The notes under the pieces: model-generated
Told to the model about the DNA's origin: nothing
Database searches by the model: none
The model's input: only the letters and a program-made list of their open reading frames with translations
Made by a program: the position numbers and the translations under genes
Source of the DNA: Pieris napi
Lineage: Eukaryota > Arthropoda > Insecta > Lepidoptera > Pieridae
DNA: 64,000 nt
Direction of reading: 5' to 3'
Assembly: GCF_905475465.1 (NCBI RefSeq)
Contig: NC_062235.1
Coordinates: 7,512,001-7,576,000, forward strand
Shown here: in pieces, positions 40,826 to 54,200 of the stretch
Layout of the letters: every line of letters begins with the position of its first letter
Numbering within the stretch: position 1 is the stretch's first letter

Positions 40826-41062
40826 ATGACATGATGTAATTGTTGTAGCTCCTTACAAACGTTGTGTAAAACAAAAAACTTGGCGATTAAAAAGAGTGGC
40901 GGAGAGTTTATTTCCAGTTCTTCTCTTCCGTTCTACGCCCTTGATTTGAGAACTGGCAATAAATGTAAAATTAAAAGCATTTAATGTATATTTCTTTTTT
41001 CACGTTCATAAGTGTACATTGTGCTACCAATATGAATAAATGATTTTTGACTTGACTTGATA
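40826..41062 (+). repeat. Dispersed LINE 3' end, copy A
   Basis: This holds AAAAGAGTGGCGGAGAGTTT, CGTTCTACGCCCTTGATTTG and ends GAATAAATGATTTTTGACTTGACTTG, a 3'-terminal simple repeat typical of a non-LTR tail. The inverted match lies at 49405-49655. Clade not determined. Confidence 0.6.
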
Positions 41063-43070
41063 TATTAAGTTCCAAGAAGGCGTGCCTTTTCGACATCACA
41101 ATTCACAATTTCTTTACAGCCTACAGCTCCCTGGTGTGGCACACAATATAGGTAGCTTGGTACTGTTCCAAAAAGCCTATTAAGCCGTCCGCGTGATGAT
41201 AAATGTCAAAAACAGACGCATTGCAGGATAATGTTCGTAATTCGTTTCACACTTACTTTATTACATTCCTAAACATTTACTACATAGTCATAATACTTTT
41301 TTATCACTTCATTTCACTTGTCACAATATACAAAATAGAAAAACTTGGAATTTAGCAGTAGTAGTAGTGGGTGAGTCAGAAAATTATTGTCTCTTCGGTG
41401 ACATAGAATCTCATGGAAGCTTCAATGAAATGCAGTAAACAAAAGCATGCCACATGATTATCGGATACGTATTATATAAAAATTCATTAACCCCTAGAAC
41501 ATATAGGCCTTTTAGATATGCGATGTCAACATCGAAGTACAATTTGCATAAAAACGAGTTACTCGCCTCATAATTATGCCTTTGATCTCCAACATGTGAG
41601 ATTTGCTGCTGCAAATTATGAAAAGTGATTAAGTTAGTACCTCCGCTGTAGAAATATATGGCCCCTTATTTCATTGAAACGATAAAACACTTTACGATGT
41701 CGCTTATACATTTAATTGCGATAAAAATATATAAATAAATAATATTAGAACGCAATAGTTGTGCGTGTTGCACGCTATTGTATTATTTATTGTTTTGTTT
41801 CTAGTTTTATAAAAAAAAATAGTATAATTTTAATAGTGTGACAATTGTCAATTAATTAAAGTATATCCATTTAATGTGTCTACATCAGCATAAAGGACAC
41901 GTATTCTAAGAATAGACTTTTATAATTCTTACAGCCGTTCTACAACTCGCCAAATTAATTGTCTTAAATGCTTAACTAAGTGTATATTATATTATATATA
42001 TCAAAGAATGGCATTTCGTTCCTGATCTGTTAATAAGGGAAAGACTTTATTTTTAATTGTATAAAATTACTTGGGGTGTTAGTAGTAAACTTATATTGCG
42101 AATAACTATGGGTGCAGTTAAAGCATTGTGTTCGCATGCACCTACACATATACTGGATAAAAAAGATGTGAAAAACAGAGACAGAAATAGTATCCCAATA
42201 CCACTTGGTAGCTGCAAGAAGAAATGTATGAATTTCACAAGAGTTTTGTAGAGTTTCACAAAGTTGAGAAATTAATTTTATAATAATCGAGACTAATTTG
42301 GTTATTATTTCAAAGAGGTATAAAGGACAACTTAATCGCAGGGGTGACATTCAGACCCATATCAGCTGTTGTTAAAAAGTAATTAGCCTTTTGTATTAAA
42401 AGGTCGAAGGAAACAATGCTCTACTAATGAGTTTTCTTCATGTTTTTAATCTACAGCTCAAACAAAGACTGTATTTTAGCTTTTTATGGGGCGATATATT
42501 TTGATACTTATTTTCTTAGAATAATCATTGTACACTTTGGAAAATATGTACAAAACATAATTTTTTGGCGGTCTATGGGATTGGATGGTTTTGGATTATG
42601 AATTCGCTTTGATATTACAATATGTGTGTATGGTCTGAATTTTATTTACTTTTTATCATAATTAAAAAAACAGATTTTGTTAAATTTCATTTGCATCTAA
42701 TTATGCCATAATTATTTTAACTTTTTATTAATATAATAAAAATATGAATTGATTCTAAGTCCGATAAAATAGTAAAATAGTATTGGATAAAACTGTATTT
42801 TACTTTTGTCCATATCTTATCGTAATCCAAACGAATATTAATTCCAAGATTATTAAAATATTTAAACCGTACAACCCACGTAGTTTTATTCTCCCTTAGC
42901 GTGTTAAGATAAAAATACAGTTTTACATAGAAAAGTGTGAAGTACCATGCAATCTCGTGCAGACAAGTATATTTAAAAACGCTAAGAAAGAGTTAAGCAA
43001 ACCCCATACTGTCAATGTAACTCCTCACTGGAGGTCGTTGGGTCAGCTGAGAGGGGAGGTATGCGGGGCG

Positions 43071-43084
43071 GTTGCTATGGCAAC
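43071..43084. promoter_or_regulatory. RFX X-box-like site in a GC-rich dyad
   Basis: GTTGCTATGGCAAC fits the X-box consensus (RYYNYY, 1-3 bases, RRNRAC) and differs from a perfect palindrome at one position. It sits within GGGGCG...CGCCCC, a larger dyad, in an otherwise AT-rich region. RFX factors use such sites in cilia and neuron genes; no gene start was found next to it. Confidence 0.4.
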
Positions 43085-43324
43085 GCGCCCCACAACACGC
43101 CGGTAAGGCGCCGTATTCACTATACATTAGTGTATGTTTTATGAGTTTGTTGGTTCGAAGTTGACTGCAATAGCAAAGAATACGCACGATGCTTGTACAT
43201 ATTTTTTATTTTTTCATAATGAAATCATGTCTGTATAAATTATGACAAATATTGTTCTGTTCTATCATTAATTACATATATTTCGACTTTCTTATTCAAT
43301 CATATTGGGAACTATGTCCGCTAA

Positions 43325-43505
43325 TGAATGTCAATATTTAAAAACAGGAAGATCTACATGTCTGACCTAAATTTACATTTCCTACCAGTTCTCAAATCAA
43401 GGCCGAGTGGGCTAGAAGAACTGACAACTCCTCCTCCACTCTTTTTTATCAACCGTAAATTGTAAGTAACCGCAACCATTACGCCATGTTTCATTCGACA
43501 AATTG
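43325..43505 (-). repeat. Dispersed LINE 3' end, diverged copy C
   Basis: Contains ACCAGTTCTCAAATCAAG, the GAAGAACTG...CCACTCTTTT block and ACCATTACGCCATGTT, matching copies A and B with many substitutions. Confidence 0.5.
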
Positions 43506-44146
43506 AAACAATATTTCCAATGGTCAAACGATGGCTAAATCTTTAGTCTTTCAAATATGATTCAAGCGTATTTAGAAACAATATAAAATTATAGCTCCAA
43601 GATAATGTAGTAATAATACAGTAAAGTGTTACGCAATGTTATAGAAATCACTTATTATAGTAAATCCTACAATTACTGCCTTAAACTAGATACGTACGTA
43701 TAAGATGTTAACGACCTACTGCGCTTCATAATTTAATTGATTTATTAAGAACAAGTGATAGCGTAGCGGTAAACTAAACTACAATTTAAATATTTTTAAT
43801 TAAAGAAGGTGAATTTGGAGGTGGACATATTAAGCATCAATTGCCGAATTCACGAGAGTGAATATTTTTATTTTTAGGAATTTAATTTCGTTTTGGCTTC
43901 TATACAATCAAAACGTAAACAATTATTATTCCACTAGAAATCAGTAATCCAATCAATAATTATATAATTTCATGTTCCAGGATTCTGCTGAACCTCTACT
44001 ACGCTATTTTGACATATCTAAAAACACATTTTACATATATTTATGTATTTAACCCTTTACATAAAGTACAAACTTGTATTGTTTAAAGTAAAAATAAAAA
44101 TACTTTATAAGGCAAAGTTTTTATTTTATGTTTTGTATATATTTTT

Positions 44147-44491
44147 CAGGATATAATGGGAACAAAGCAAATGGCTTTTGCGCTAGAACTCACGAGTCCT
44201 GACACAATTTTTGGAGATCTTAGAAACGCACTGAAAGAGCGTACTCAACGCGAACGGAAAACCTTGAATACATTTGTACAATCTAGATTTTCTTTAGAGA
44301 AATCCTATTTAAAATATATATGCATAAAAATAAATAGGCATAATGTTGCGTCAATCTGGACCCGGATAAAGAAGAGTGCAGGCCAAAAAGAAGATGAGAT
44401 AGTAGAAATAGCAGGAAAGTGTTGGAGGAGGCCTTCACTCAAGAATTGTCTGTGGATATGGACCCCATATCTACAGGCGACTAACTTTTAA
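44147..44491 (+). CDS. Unidentified open frame after a strong acceptor
   Basis: ATATATTTTTCAG precedes GATATAATGGG, then 111 codons from an ATG at 44156 to a stop at 44491. The product is Lys/Arg-rich (KERTQRERKTLNTF, IWTRIKKSAGQKEDEIVEI). A shift of frame near 44415 would continue with VLEEAFTQELSVDMDPIS. AATAAA follows at about 44530. It is not a family I recognise. Options are a terminal exon, a decayed retropseudogene or chance; the apparent frameshift favours decay. Confidence 0.25.
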   Translation, partial: QDIMGTKQMAFALELTSPDTIFGDLRNALKERTQRERKTLNTFVQSRFSLEKSYLKYICIKINRHNVASIWTRIKKSAGQKEDEIVEIAGKCWRRPSLKNCLWIWTPYLQATNF

Positions 44492-47383
44492 CCATAAGTA
44501 AATAGTACAATTTTCAAACCAATGGTAGAATAAATCAATACTGTAGAACAACCATACGATAAAACAGTGTATTAGACGGAATTTAGTACACCCAAAAAAA
44601 TGCGTGACTCACGCACATTGTATACTTTAGAGTAGAGAAAAATGATTACTTAGTATTTCAGAGTACACAATGTTTTATAATAATTTATTCTATAATGACT
44701 TTTACAATAAAGCTTTTACCTACGTACGTATCACACATTAAAGATACATTACGAATATAACAAAATAAACATAGATAATAAACTATTATCTATACCTCGT
44801 ACATCACTTGGTAAAAATGTAAATACATATTTGACCTACTAAGACTAATCATAGGCGAGAAAAGAAAACGGAAACTAATCTTCTAATAAAAAATATATAT
44901 ATAGCAGTAGGTAAGGGAAGCATTGCGAGATAAACTTTTGAATTCAATTATATATATCGATGCCAAAATCAGCCGAGTCAAATCGAATGTTATTTCCCGA
45001 CAATCGCATTAAATAACAATTAACAAAATATACAAAATTTTCATATTTATCTAAAAGATTACCTTGGTTTAGTCTATTAGGTTGCAACAATTGGCGCAGT
45101 AACATCGACGGAAATTGGCTCACGGGTCGGCGCCCGCGCACAGGATATGAAATCGCGTCCGACACATTGATCTATTGTGTAAAGGCTCATTGAATTGCGT
45201 TATTTTTGTGTCGATTGCGCTATTTATATAATTATCTTATTTTTATTTAATAATCTGTATTTATTGCAATATCATCTGGGAACTAGAACAATGAATGTAA
45301 ATAAATGTAAAATCATTTCAAAATGACATATTTAGAAAGTTAATTAAGAAGTAGGTAACTTCTCTAAATCTGATACAAGGTAGCAATTTTTCAGTTATAG
45401 AATCATAAAAGCAGTAAAAGCTCTATTATAAAATAAGTTTAAAATAACTAAAAATAAAACATGCTGTATAATTGGTAGATCCAGCTGAACAAAAACGGGT
45501 GGAAATAAAATAAAAATCTGAATTAAAAAATCTATGGTAGTGCAAAAATCTGTTTCTGGATTGTTAACATTGTTTCTGGGTTCTAAGACACAAAGTAAAG
45601 CATTTGTGACACACGAAGCAAATAGCCACGGTCGCGGTAGTGCGCTCTATGTGAAGTAGGCGCGACGTTTGGATTAGGCACGTCATGGCTGGCTACGTGC
45701 ATCCGCTATTGCCTATTACTGAACCCATTATCTATGTACCAACAGTTATTGACGTTTAAATAATACACAAATTTGCCTATACATACATTCTATAATCATA
45801 AAACTATCACAATTGGACGTTGCGTGACTAAGAAAACCGTTTTATTTCACAATATAATATTCTATACTATGACAACAAGCAAGATTGAGGCAAGAATGTT
45901 GGTTTTTTTTAAAACTTTAAATAAATGCTGTATCACTGTTGTTTTAAGTACCTATGGCATCGTTTTAGGCGAGTAATTATAATACTTTTCCCTCCTACAT
46001 ACTTTTGCAACTACTTCGGTACTAGAAAACAGTTTAATCCCAGATTTAATATTAAAGCTTATTGAAAACAAATTATATAAAAATATTGTACAAAATATTC
46101 ATAAAACTCCGGTGGCTTATAAGGAGCTATCTTTAATTAAAATCATTAATTCATGTCGCTACTAAAACGAAAAAACATGTGACTCCTAAAGGGCAAGGGT
46201 TACATTATTTTTTTCATAAACTTCAAACATGTACAAATGCTGAGTCACGGAAAAATGTAATTTTACCGTAACTTAACACACCTATATTTAGCTTTCTGTC
46301 AGTTTGCACAGGTTATCACTTTGTCGAGGAAATTTGTAGGCAAATATATGTTAATGTGTTTTTTATTACCTGTCTGCGAACAAATAATCATTATTTCGTG
46401 GTTTGATAACACAATTTTTTTCAGTAGCACTCATTTAATTGACAAATATAAATATTTTAATTGCAGTTTAACAACCTAAACGCTAAAAATATCTAGATAT
46501 TACATATCCATATAGTACCTACTTATTTGAATAAACTTAAAGAAAGAAAGACGACTAGAAAACTTAGAAAAATCTAAGTAATAGTCGTTAAGAATACAAG
46601 ATTCATTATAGTGACATCTATGTTCTTTTACATAAACTCTACGAACCATAGAAACCCTCAAAGTAACCGAATATAATAGCGTCTAATTTTGTGTAATAAT
46701 AATTTACATAGTATAATATTTATTTTGAGAATTATTAGCGCGTTTAGTAGGTATACATTTTTGCCTTAGTACAGAAATGTCATAACCGGAAGTGCTACAT
46801 ATATATTACGTATAAATAATGTATAGTAATAAGTAATATGATGCAATACCGGTGAACGTGTAATATATAAATATAAAATTACTTACCAAATGTACATCTG
46901 CGTGATTTCTCTCTTTTTAAAAATATCCACTTATAAATTGATAAAATAGTTATAAAATGTCTTTCACTAAATAATGTAAAGGTAAAATATGTATAGGGAA
47001 TAATTATTGATATAGGCACGTATTTGATATGTATTTTGTTGAATTAAACTAAATGTTCGTTACGTAGATTGTTCTTAAATCACCATTGCACTTAGGGATT
47101 AAAACTTAACTCTCTCACATCGGACGTCCCTGTTTTGTCCATAACTATTTTCAATGTCCATGATTTATTATGTTTATTTCACAGAAAAATAAAAACTATA
47201 CACCGCGCTATGTCCCGAATGAAAAGGGTGGTTTTAGTCACGAATTAATTGGAAAAAAACTTAAATGTTATGGCAAAGTGAGCACTAAATACTCATGTTA
47301 TGATAACTGTGAATATTAATTATTTTACGTGATAATAAATACGTGGTGCGGTTATAACGAGGCGTGCAGTGTTGTCAAACGGG

Positions 47384-47394
47384 ACGCATGCGCA
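47384..47394. promoter_or_regulatory. NRF1-like site
   Basis: ACGCATGCGCA (reverse TGCGCATGCGT) is close to the palindromic NRF1 consensus YGCGCAYGCGCR. It lies in a small CpG-rich island 47340-47425 with no gene found nearby. Confidence 0.25.
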
Positions 47395-48232
47395 GTGCAG
47401 GTGTTTTGACAAGTACGACGGTAAAGTCGATACAGCAATAGCCCTAGTTTCACTTATTACCGCAATTGAAAAGTAGGCAATCCCTAGATAACTAACTATA
47501 TCGGGCTACTAATGCTATTTTAAAGCATTGTTAGTAGCTAAATGTTATTCTAATTTGTTAATAACTAATTGCAATGTATAAATTTTACATGTATTTAAGC
47601 GTACTATTAAACATTGTTTTGGTTTTAATTTTTATAGCATTTAGTTCTACATGACTGGCAGAGCACTATTATATGCAATAATTTTCATAGCACCAACAAT
47701 ATGTTTGTCAAATGTCCTGTTACGAAACCAATAAACTGTCTTCCGATTAATGGTTTATTGTTCTTTGTTAAGGATCAATGGACTGTAACTATGGATCTTT
47801 GTTTCGATAGATCGATTTGATTACTATAATTATGTGTAAGACCAAACCATGGCAGTTCCTAAAAAAATACTGCCTTAAATAAGTTATATTACATATGCTC
47901 TTATTCATAATAATTTAATATAAATAATTACTAGTCTTAATACGCTTTTAACCTAGTACTTATACTAAGTAGTTTTAGGCTTATATTGAAGAAACAGATC
48001 AGCTGCAGTTTTAAAACAGTATTGTAATTGAGATTTAGTTCTTATGAGTAAAGGGTTAAAATTACAGATTTAAAAATAACGCTATATTATACATATAGAT
48101 ATTCTAAATCTTAATTGCCTAGTAATAAATGCCTATGAAGAAGAATTAGCGATGAAGAAGAATTAAGATTATATAACAACATTTTGCGACGTCACGCGCT
48201 TCACAAGTATATTTTATTGGGTCTTCGTCGTG

Positions 48233-48779
48233 TAACGGAAAAAAGATATCATAATCATAATGTGCACTTGTTCACGCCTAAACGTTTAAACGTAAAGGGA
48301 CTTTGCTATTAAATGCTGCCTTGAAGAAGCATTGACAAGACGCAGTACTCGATACCAATGTAGCTGTAGAGACTCTCATCATTTTGGACTGGTACGTGCC
48401 TTAGAACTATTTTTAGGAATCTATCAGTCTTCTGTGGATATCAGGGGCCGACAGTCATTGTGTAATAACGTAATTTTGATATCAGAATACTAAAATGGAG
48501 TACATAACGGAAAAAAGATATCATAATCATAATGTGCACTTGTTCACGCCTAAACGTTTGAACCTAAAGGGACTTTGCTATTAAATGCTGCCTTGAAGAA
48601 GCATTGACAAGACACAATACTCGATACCAGTGTAGCTGTAGAGACTCTCATCATTTTGGACTGGTACGTGCCTTAGAACTATTCTAAGGAATGTATCAGT
48701 CTTCTGTAGATATCAGGGGCCGAGAGTCATTGTGTAATAATGTAATTTTGACATCAGAATACCCCTAAAATGGAGTTAC
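48233..48779. repeat. Tandem duplication, about 272-bp unit, two copies
   Basis: Copy 1 starts at 48233 and copy 2 at 48505, both with TAACGGAAAAAAGATATCAT and ending near AAAATGGAGT. They differ by roughly a dozen substitutions and small indels (for example AAACGTAAAGG / GAACCTAAAGG), so the duplication is fairly recent. No coding frame spans either unit. Confidence 0.85.
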
Positions 48780-49404
48780 CAACCAATTGTTAGCATTACT
48801 CTAGGGAAATAGTTTGTTTAGCTTCTTAGTATTCGCAATAAATCTCATTATGCACAAATGTACCATCACATTGTCATTCTGACAACAAATTTAATTTTTT
48901 TTTACTTTTAATATAAGCATTGGTATCATAAAAACCGCCCCCTGCCACTGTGCAATTATATTGTCGTATAATTTAAAATGAAGTTGATATTGTTGAATTT
49001 AAATTAGCTCTGAAGAAATCGTACCTTCGTTTTTTAAGAGTGCCTTGCACAATCCGCTAAGAGCAACAATTAGAAATCCTATTCAAACAACGTAGCGTCT
49101 CTCTGATACTAATTAGAACCATTTTCATTTAGACTTGTATTACTGATTAGCATTCTGGTGTGTAGCTTTCATTTTGTAGGTCATGTAGACTGAAACATTG
49201 TATGTACTTTTCTAAAGGAGTGCAATCCAGATATCTGCTATAGCTAATAATTTAAGGATTTGTAAAAAACCTTTTTACTTTACAAATAATATTTCATATC
49301 AATAAAAACAACTAAAAAATACTCTAAAGACTCGCTACCAAATACTTTAGCTCATCCAACACACGGGTGCAAAGATCACCAATTTTTATAGTAAGATTGA
49401 AATT

Positions 49405-49655
49405 TTATCTAAAGTCAAAGTCAAAAATCATTTATTCATTTAGGTAACACAATGTACGCTTATGAACGTCAAAAAATAAATATAAATTAAATGCTTCTAA
49501 TTTTACATTTACTGCCAGTTCTCAAATCATGGGCGTAGAACGGAAGAGAAGAACTGGCAATAAACTCTCCGCCACTCTTTTAAATCGCCAAGTTTTTTGT
49601 TTTACAACGTTTATAAGGAGTTGCAACCATTACACCATGTTCCACATGACATCTT
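49405..49655 (-). repeat. Dispersed LINE 3' end, copy B
   Basis: Reverse complement of copy A over about 235 bp with few differences. It begins on the plus strand with AAAGTCAAAGTCAAAAATCA (the tail) and includes the CGTAGAACGGAAGAGAAG block and CGCCAAGTTTTTTG. Confidence 0.6.
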
Positions 49656-49882
49656 AAGTAATAAATAATAATAAATTAAAAACAAAGATTTGTCCTCTAT
49701 TAGCAGGAGGCATGGTGAAATAGGAGCACGCACTTACATTCTCGTGGGAACAACATCTATCATTGCATTCCTTACAAAAATCTAAATTGCGTGCTTTTAA
49801 TTTCCTGCTGACCTTATGAACGGCTACTACTAAGGCCTCATCTGGAATCGTCGACATCCTAACCACTAGACCAAAGAGGCAG
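49656..49882 (-). repeat. Possible tRNA-headed SINE, minus strand
   Basis: The minus strand starts CTGCCTCTTTGGTCTAGTGG TTAGGATGTCG, where TGGTCTAGTGGTTAGGAT is a strong A-box-type head like tRNA-Glu/Asp. No clear B-box follows at the normal spacing. The distal end is an A-rich tract (plus-strand AATAAATAATAATAAATT). The internal 70-codon frame looks accidental. Confidence 0.4.
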
Positions 49883-50329
49883 ATAATAACTTGTTAACTT
49901 TAAAGGTTGCTGCGTGTTTATTTTGAATTTCGAAGGTAATATAACTGTCGTACGTCCGTGATGAAAAACAAAGTGGGTAAATGATCGCTGGTACCAAGCG
50001 CAACCTAATCTGCGCATCGCATCCAAGCTAGCGTGCATAGAGCACAGCGCACACGCCGTGTCGGTCGCGGTTGGTTGGCCAAGCGCGAACCGTTTTTTTC
50101 TACATAAACATTGTTCGCAGTAGAAATCGACGGGCGTAAAGCATTGTACGCTGTTTAAATGCCGAGGATATTAGAGCGTGATGCAGTTAAATAATGAAGT
50201 TTATTGTGAATAATACAATACATATAAAATCTGATATTTATGATAAAGCATACATTATATATAAGGTTTTAAGGTGTTATCCACAAGTTGCAGGTTCTGG
50301 TTTAGGTTTGCACATAATAATAATAATCA

Positions 50330-50480
50330 TAAGCCTTCGCTGGACCGCATTCGACGAAGAGCGATTCGAACCGTCAACGACCAGTCACTTTCCGTGTGGC
50401 TTGATCCCTTGGCGTTGCGTAGAGATGTGGGGTCTCTTTGAATCTTCTACCGCATTCGCGTTCCACAACTGAGCGTTTTA
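50330..50480 (+). pseudogene. Short non-LTR retrotransposon fragment
   Basis: The plus strand matches the same family as 62178-62622 (CGCATTCGACGAAGAGCG, CTTGATCCCTTGGCGTTGCG, GTGGGGTCTCTTTG, then TTCCACAACTGAGCGTTT). It joins the QSL...DPLALRRDV region directly to the STTERF region, so the middle is deleted. It follows a (TAA/CAT)-like run at 50317-50335. Confidence 0.6.
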
Positions 50481-51157
50481 CACAAAAAAAAATATTTTGC
50501 AAAGCGGCAATTTATTTATTACACTTCTTACCATAAAATTATACATATAAAAAAAATTACTACCCGATGAGGTATTACTAACGTACGTAATATATATGTA
50601 TATACTATATACCTATTTTTCAACTCGTTACTTACTTCAGTAGGTACCATTGATCGGAACCATTTCACGGGTAAAGGCCTCCTCCAGCATTTGCCAGATT
50701 TCTCTATTCACGACTTTCTCCATTAGCTTGCCGCTAACGGTGCTATATCTTCATTCTACTTTTTTCTAGAGCACCCTCAACTTCTTCTTCCGCATGGTTG
50801 TCTTTAAAGTCCACCTTTTTTATGTTGCATCTTGCTATATGCCCCATATAGAGAATAAACAATTTATTACAATTTTAAGTTCCATGTAGGTACAACTCAA
50901 TACAGGTATATAAATTTATCGACTTCCGCTTTGGTAAATAAGTACTTATGCTCATTTAAGGTGCACTTATTTAAATAACTATCTATGCGCATACGCAATG
51001 AACCCGCATGTTTTTTGTTCATTATCGATCATTGCTTACATGTTATTTATTTTATCTACCTGGTAACAAAGCATTACATACGATTTTCTTAGAAAGTAAC
51101 TAAATTAAAGGAGAAATATTACATATATCACCCTTGGGTCGCACGTGCGAATTAAAC

Positions 51158-51171
51158 GCTTTTCGAGTGTT
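51158..51171. repeat. Target-site duplication of the retrotransposon, 3'-end side
   Basis: GCTTTTCGAGTGTT directly abuts the plus-strand T run (poly(A) of the minus-strand element). The same 14 bases recur at 56413-56426. The last T is shared with the poly(T) run, so the true duplication is 13 or 14 bp. Confidence 0.9.
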
Positions 51172-51284
51172 TTTTTTTTTTTTTTTTTTTAATCTTATTT
51201 ATTTTATAAGCCATACATCTAATGATTAAGGCGGCTTAAAAATATAAGAACGTTGACAAAGGTATTACTCTAACAGTTTACTAA

Positions 51285-54200
51285 TTAACGAGCATTTTTA
51301 TAGTATTCAGATCTAAGGTTCAATGACTCTATAATATAACTAATAAATCTGTCACTAAAATCAGCAGTGAACCCTGAACTTAATATTTGATGGAGAAAGA
51401 AGAGAAAGTCGCCAGTAGAACATCGAGATTCCTTTAAGAAATCCAACCTAGCTTTTTCATTGATTTTACACTCGAGAACTAAATGTAGGAGGTCCTCTTC
51501 TCTCTCACATCGTGTACAATTTGGATCGTCTCTTTTTTTCATAATAAAATTAAACTTGTTAAGTGGCATGTGGTAAGTACGGGTTCGGAAGCAAATAACT
51601 AAATCATTTCTATTGAGAACTCTTGAGTAAAACCAAGGCTCGCGTGGAGGTTCGTCCACAATGGTCCTGTACCAGATGCCTTTGTCCTGAGAGCATTCAT
51701 TAAAATAAGATTTAAATTTCATAAAATTGTGATTTTTAATTTTTGGGAGATGATCAATGTAGTGCGGTACGATGTCGAGAGGTATGCCGGTCTGTAGAGC
51801 TTTGGATGCAAGAGAGTCCACAAACTCGTTACCCCTGACACCCACATGTGAAGGAATCCATTGTAGACGAACTTCAACCCCGTTACGTATCAATTTATAG
51901 ATACATTTAATAATAAGGTAAGCTTCGTTTCTACCGACACTACCGCCCTTAGCACATCCTAACAAATGTTGTAAACTGCTTCTTGAGTCTGTAAAAATAA
52001 CTATTTTATGGTATGGTGTCGACTCTATGTAATGTATTGCTTCATTAATTGCAGTCAGTTCAACTCCCATTACAGGTATACTTGGATTTTCAATAAGAAA
52101 TTTTGCCCCAAAATCTGTAGCCTCATCGTAAAACGCGCAACCTGAGCCGTCTCTTGTTTTGGATCCATCAGTGTAAATTTTAATATAGTCCGAGAACTGA
52201 ACATCTATCATATCTTCGGTACGTTTCTTAAGATCGTTAATGGGTAGTTTAGCTTTCGATTCATTAATAGTGTTAATTCTATGTAATATGATATTATCCC
52301 AGGGGAATGATTTAACATCAAATGAAAGCAAAAATTGGGGCAAAATCTCAAATTGTGACATAGCCAAGTTGGAAAACTTTCTGAAACTCTCAAGCAGAAG
52401 TGGAATTTGGTCTTTGCGCCAATATCTAGGACCCGAATTTAAATCGTTGTCTAATGTTTCCAATTGATTTTTCAATTGGTCAGATGATCTGCAAGAAAGT
52501 TTCAGAAAATATTTGTCACTTAAATATGATCGTCTCAGATATAGGGGTGGAATACAAAGTTCGCTTTCCATGGCAAAAATTGGCGTGTCCCGAATAAAAC
52601 TTCCACAAAGGCGAAGACATTGGTTTTGAATTACGTCCAACCTCTGGAGAAGCCTAGAGTTGGCGTTACCGTAATTAATGCATCCATAATCTAGTCGGGA
52701 TCGTACCAGAGACAAATATAATCTTCTTAAGTGAGTTGGATGGACACCCCACTTTGAACTACTTATGCAACTAAGGATATTAACATATGCAACACATTTT
52801 TGGGCAGTTTCTAAAACATGGCGGGTCCAGTTCAGGCGGCTGTCCACCCAAACACCTAAGAACTTTGTACAATTTGTAAACTCAATTTCAGTGTTATTTA
52901 TTCGTAAACTAATAAAAGGCACTTTATATTTTCTAGTAAAGATGCATACTTTAGTCTTTGAGAGAGATATTTCTAATCCAATTTCCTGTAACATTGTCAT
53001 AAAAGTGTTAAGACTTGATTGAATGATACTAGCACAAAAATTAATATTTTGATTAATACAGTATAAAGCGAAGTCGTCGGCATATTGTGAGACCTTAACT
53101 GTCTTAACGAGTGAGTTGCACAATTTAATTGTCACTATATTGAATAAAATAGGTGACATTGGGTCACCTTGAGCTAAACCTTGTCTGCTTATTCTAGTTA
53201 TTTCTGTACCATCCCCAAGCCTATATATCAAAACTCTTTCTTTTAAAAATTCTCTAATGTATCTAAATATGAACGGATCGACATCAAATTCAGCTAATGA
53301 GGTTATAAGAGGTTCAATTGCCACATTGTTATAAGCGTTACTAATGTCTCCGTAAGCGCACAAAACGTATTCCTTGTGTATAAAAGCCGTTTCTGTGTCT
53401 ACAATAAACCTACTAAGATTGTCTTGACAAGAAAGTCCACGTCGGAAACCCAAAGTGCTATTATTAAATAATTTTTTGCTTTCGAAATGATGCTCAAGCC
53501 GACGAGCTATCATTAAATTAAAGGTCTTACAAAGGCAGTTGATGAGTGAGATAGGACGATACTTATCAGTGTTTCTCTTAAGTATGGCAATAAGCTTGAT
53601 CCTACGCCACTGCTCTGGTATCTCACCTGTTTTATAAATAGTGTTAAATATGTGCAAGAGATATTCCTTCGCGTTATCCGGCAAATGGTTAATCATAGAA
53701 TAAGTAATGTTATCTAAACCTGCCGAAGTATCTACTCTTTTAAGAGTCAAGATAAGTTCTGTAAGAGTAAAAAAAAAAGGACTTAAACCATCAATATTGG
53801 AATCTAGGGGCTGAATGGAAACACTGTCAGGAGTGAGTTCTGTTAAAAAGGAGACTGCGGTATTTTCTGGTAAGTAATGCTTTGGGCTTCGGTAACCTTT
53901 AATCCATCTGAGTTTCCTCCAAACCTCATAACTGGGCGTACTGTAATCTATACTATCACAAAACTGTTGCCAGGAATTCCTTTTGGCAAGTTTAATTAGT
54001 TTTCTAGCAATAATTACTTTTTCCTTGTAAATTAAATAGTTTTCGACCGATCGTAGTTTCCTAAATTTTTTAAGAGATAATCGTCTCTCAGCTACTGCCT
54101 TCGATAAATCAGGATTCCACCAAGGTTTAGGTTTGAATTTTTTAGGGTTAAAACCGGTTTTAATATATGGGATGTTTTTATTAGCACTTTCTTCAATAAC

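Larger units (their letters stand above)
35421..51157. other. Non-coding, rich in small transposon relics
   Basis: It holds the foldback MITE (36780), SINE pieces (36605, 38540, 39918, 49656), LINE ends (40826, 43325, 49405, 50330), the 272-bp duplication (48233) and the X-box-like sites. GC-richer patches at 42990-43110, 45600-45720, 47340-47425 and 49960-50130 could be regulatory. Remaining long frames lack protein-like content apart from 44147-44491. Confidence 0.45.

Noticed and set aside
49654..49866. Cys-rich 70-codon frame (CKECNDRCCSHENVSAC) suggestive of a small secreted peptide
   Set aside because: It lies within a tRNA-headed SINE-like repeat, lacks a signal peptide and begins inside the A-box region. 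Cysteines look accidental.
49840..49882. Possible tRNA gene on the minus strand
   Set aside because: A-box-like head is good, but no B-box or acceptor stem follows at tRNA spacing.
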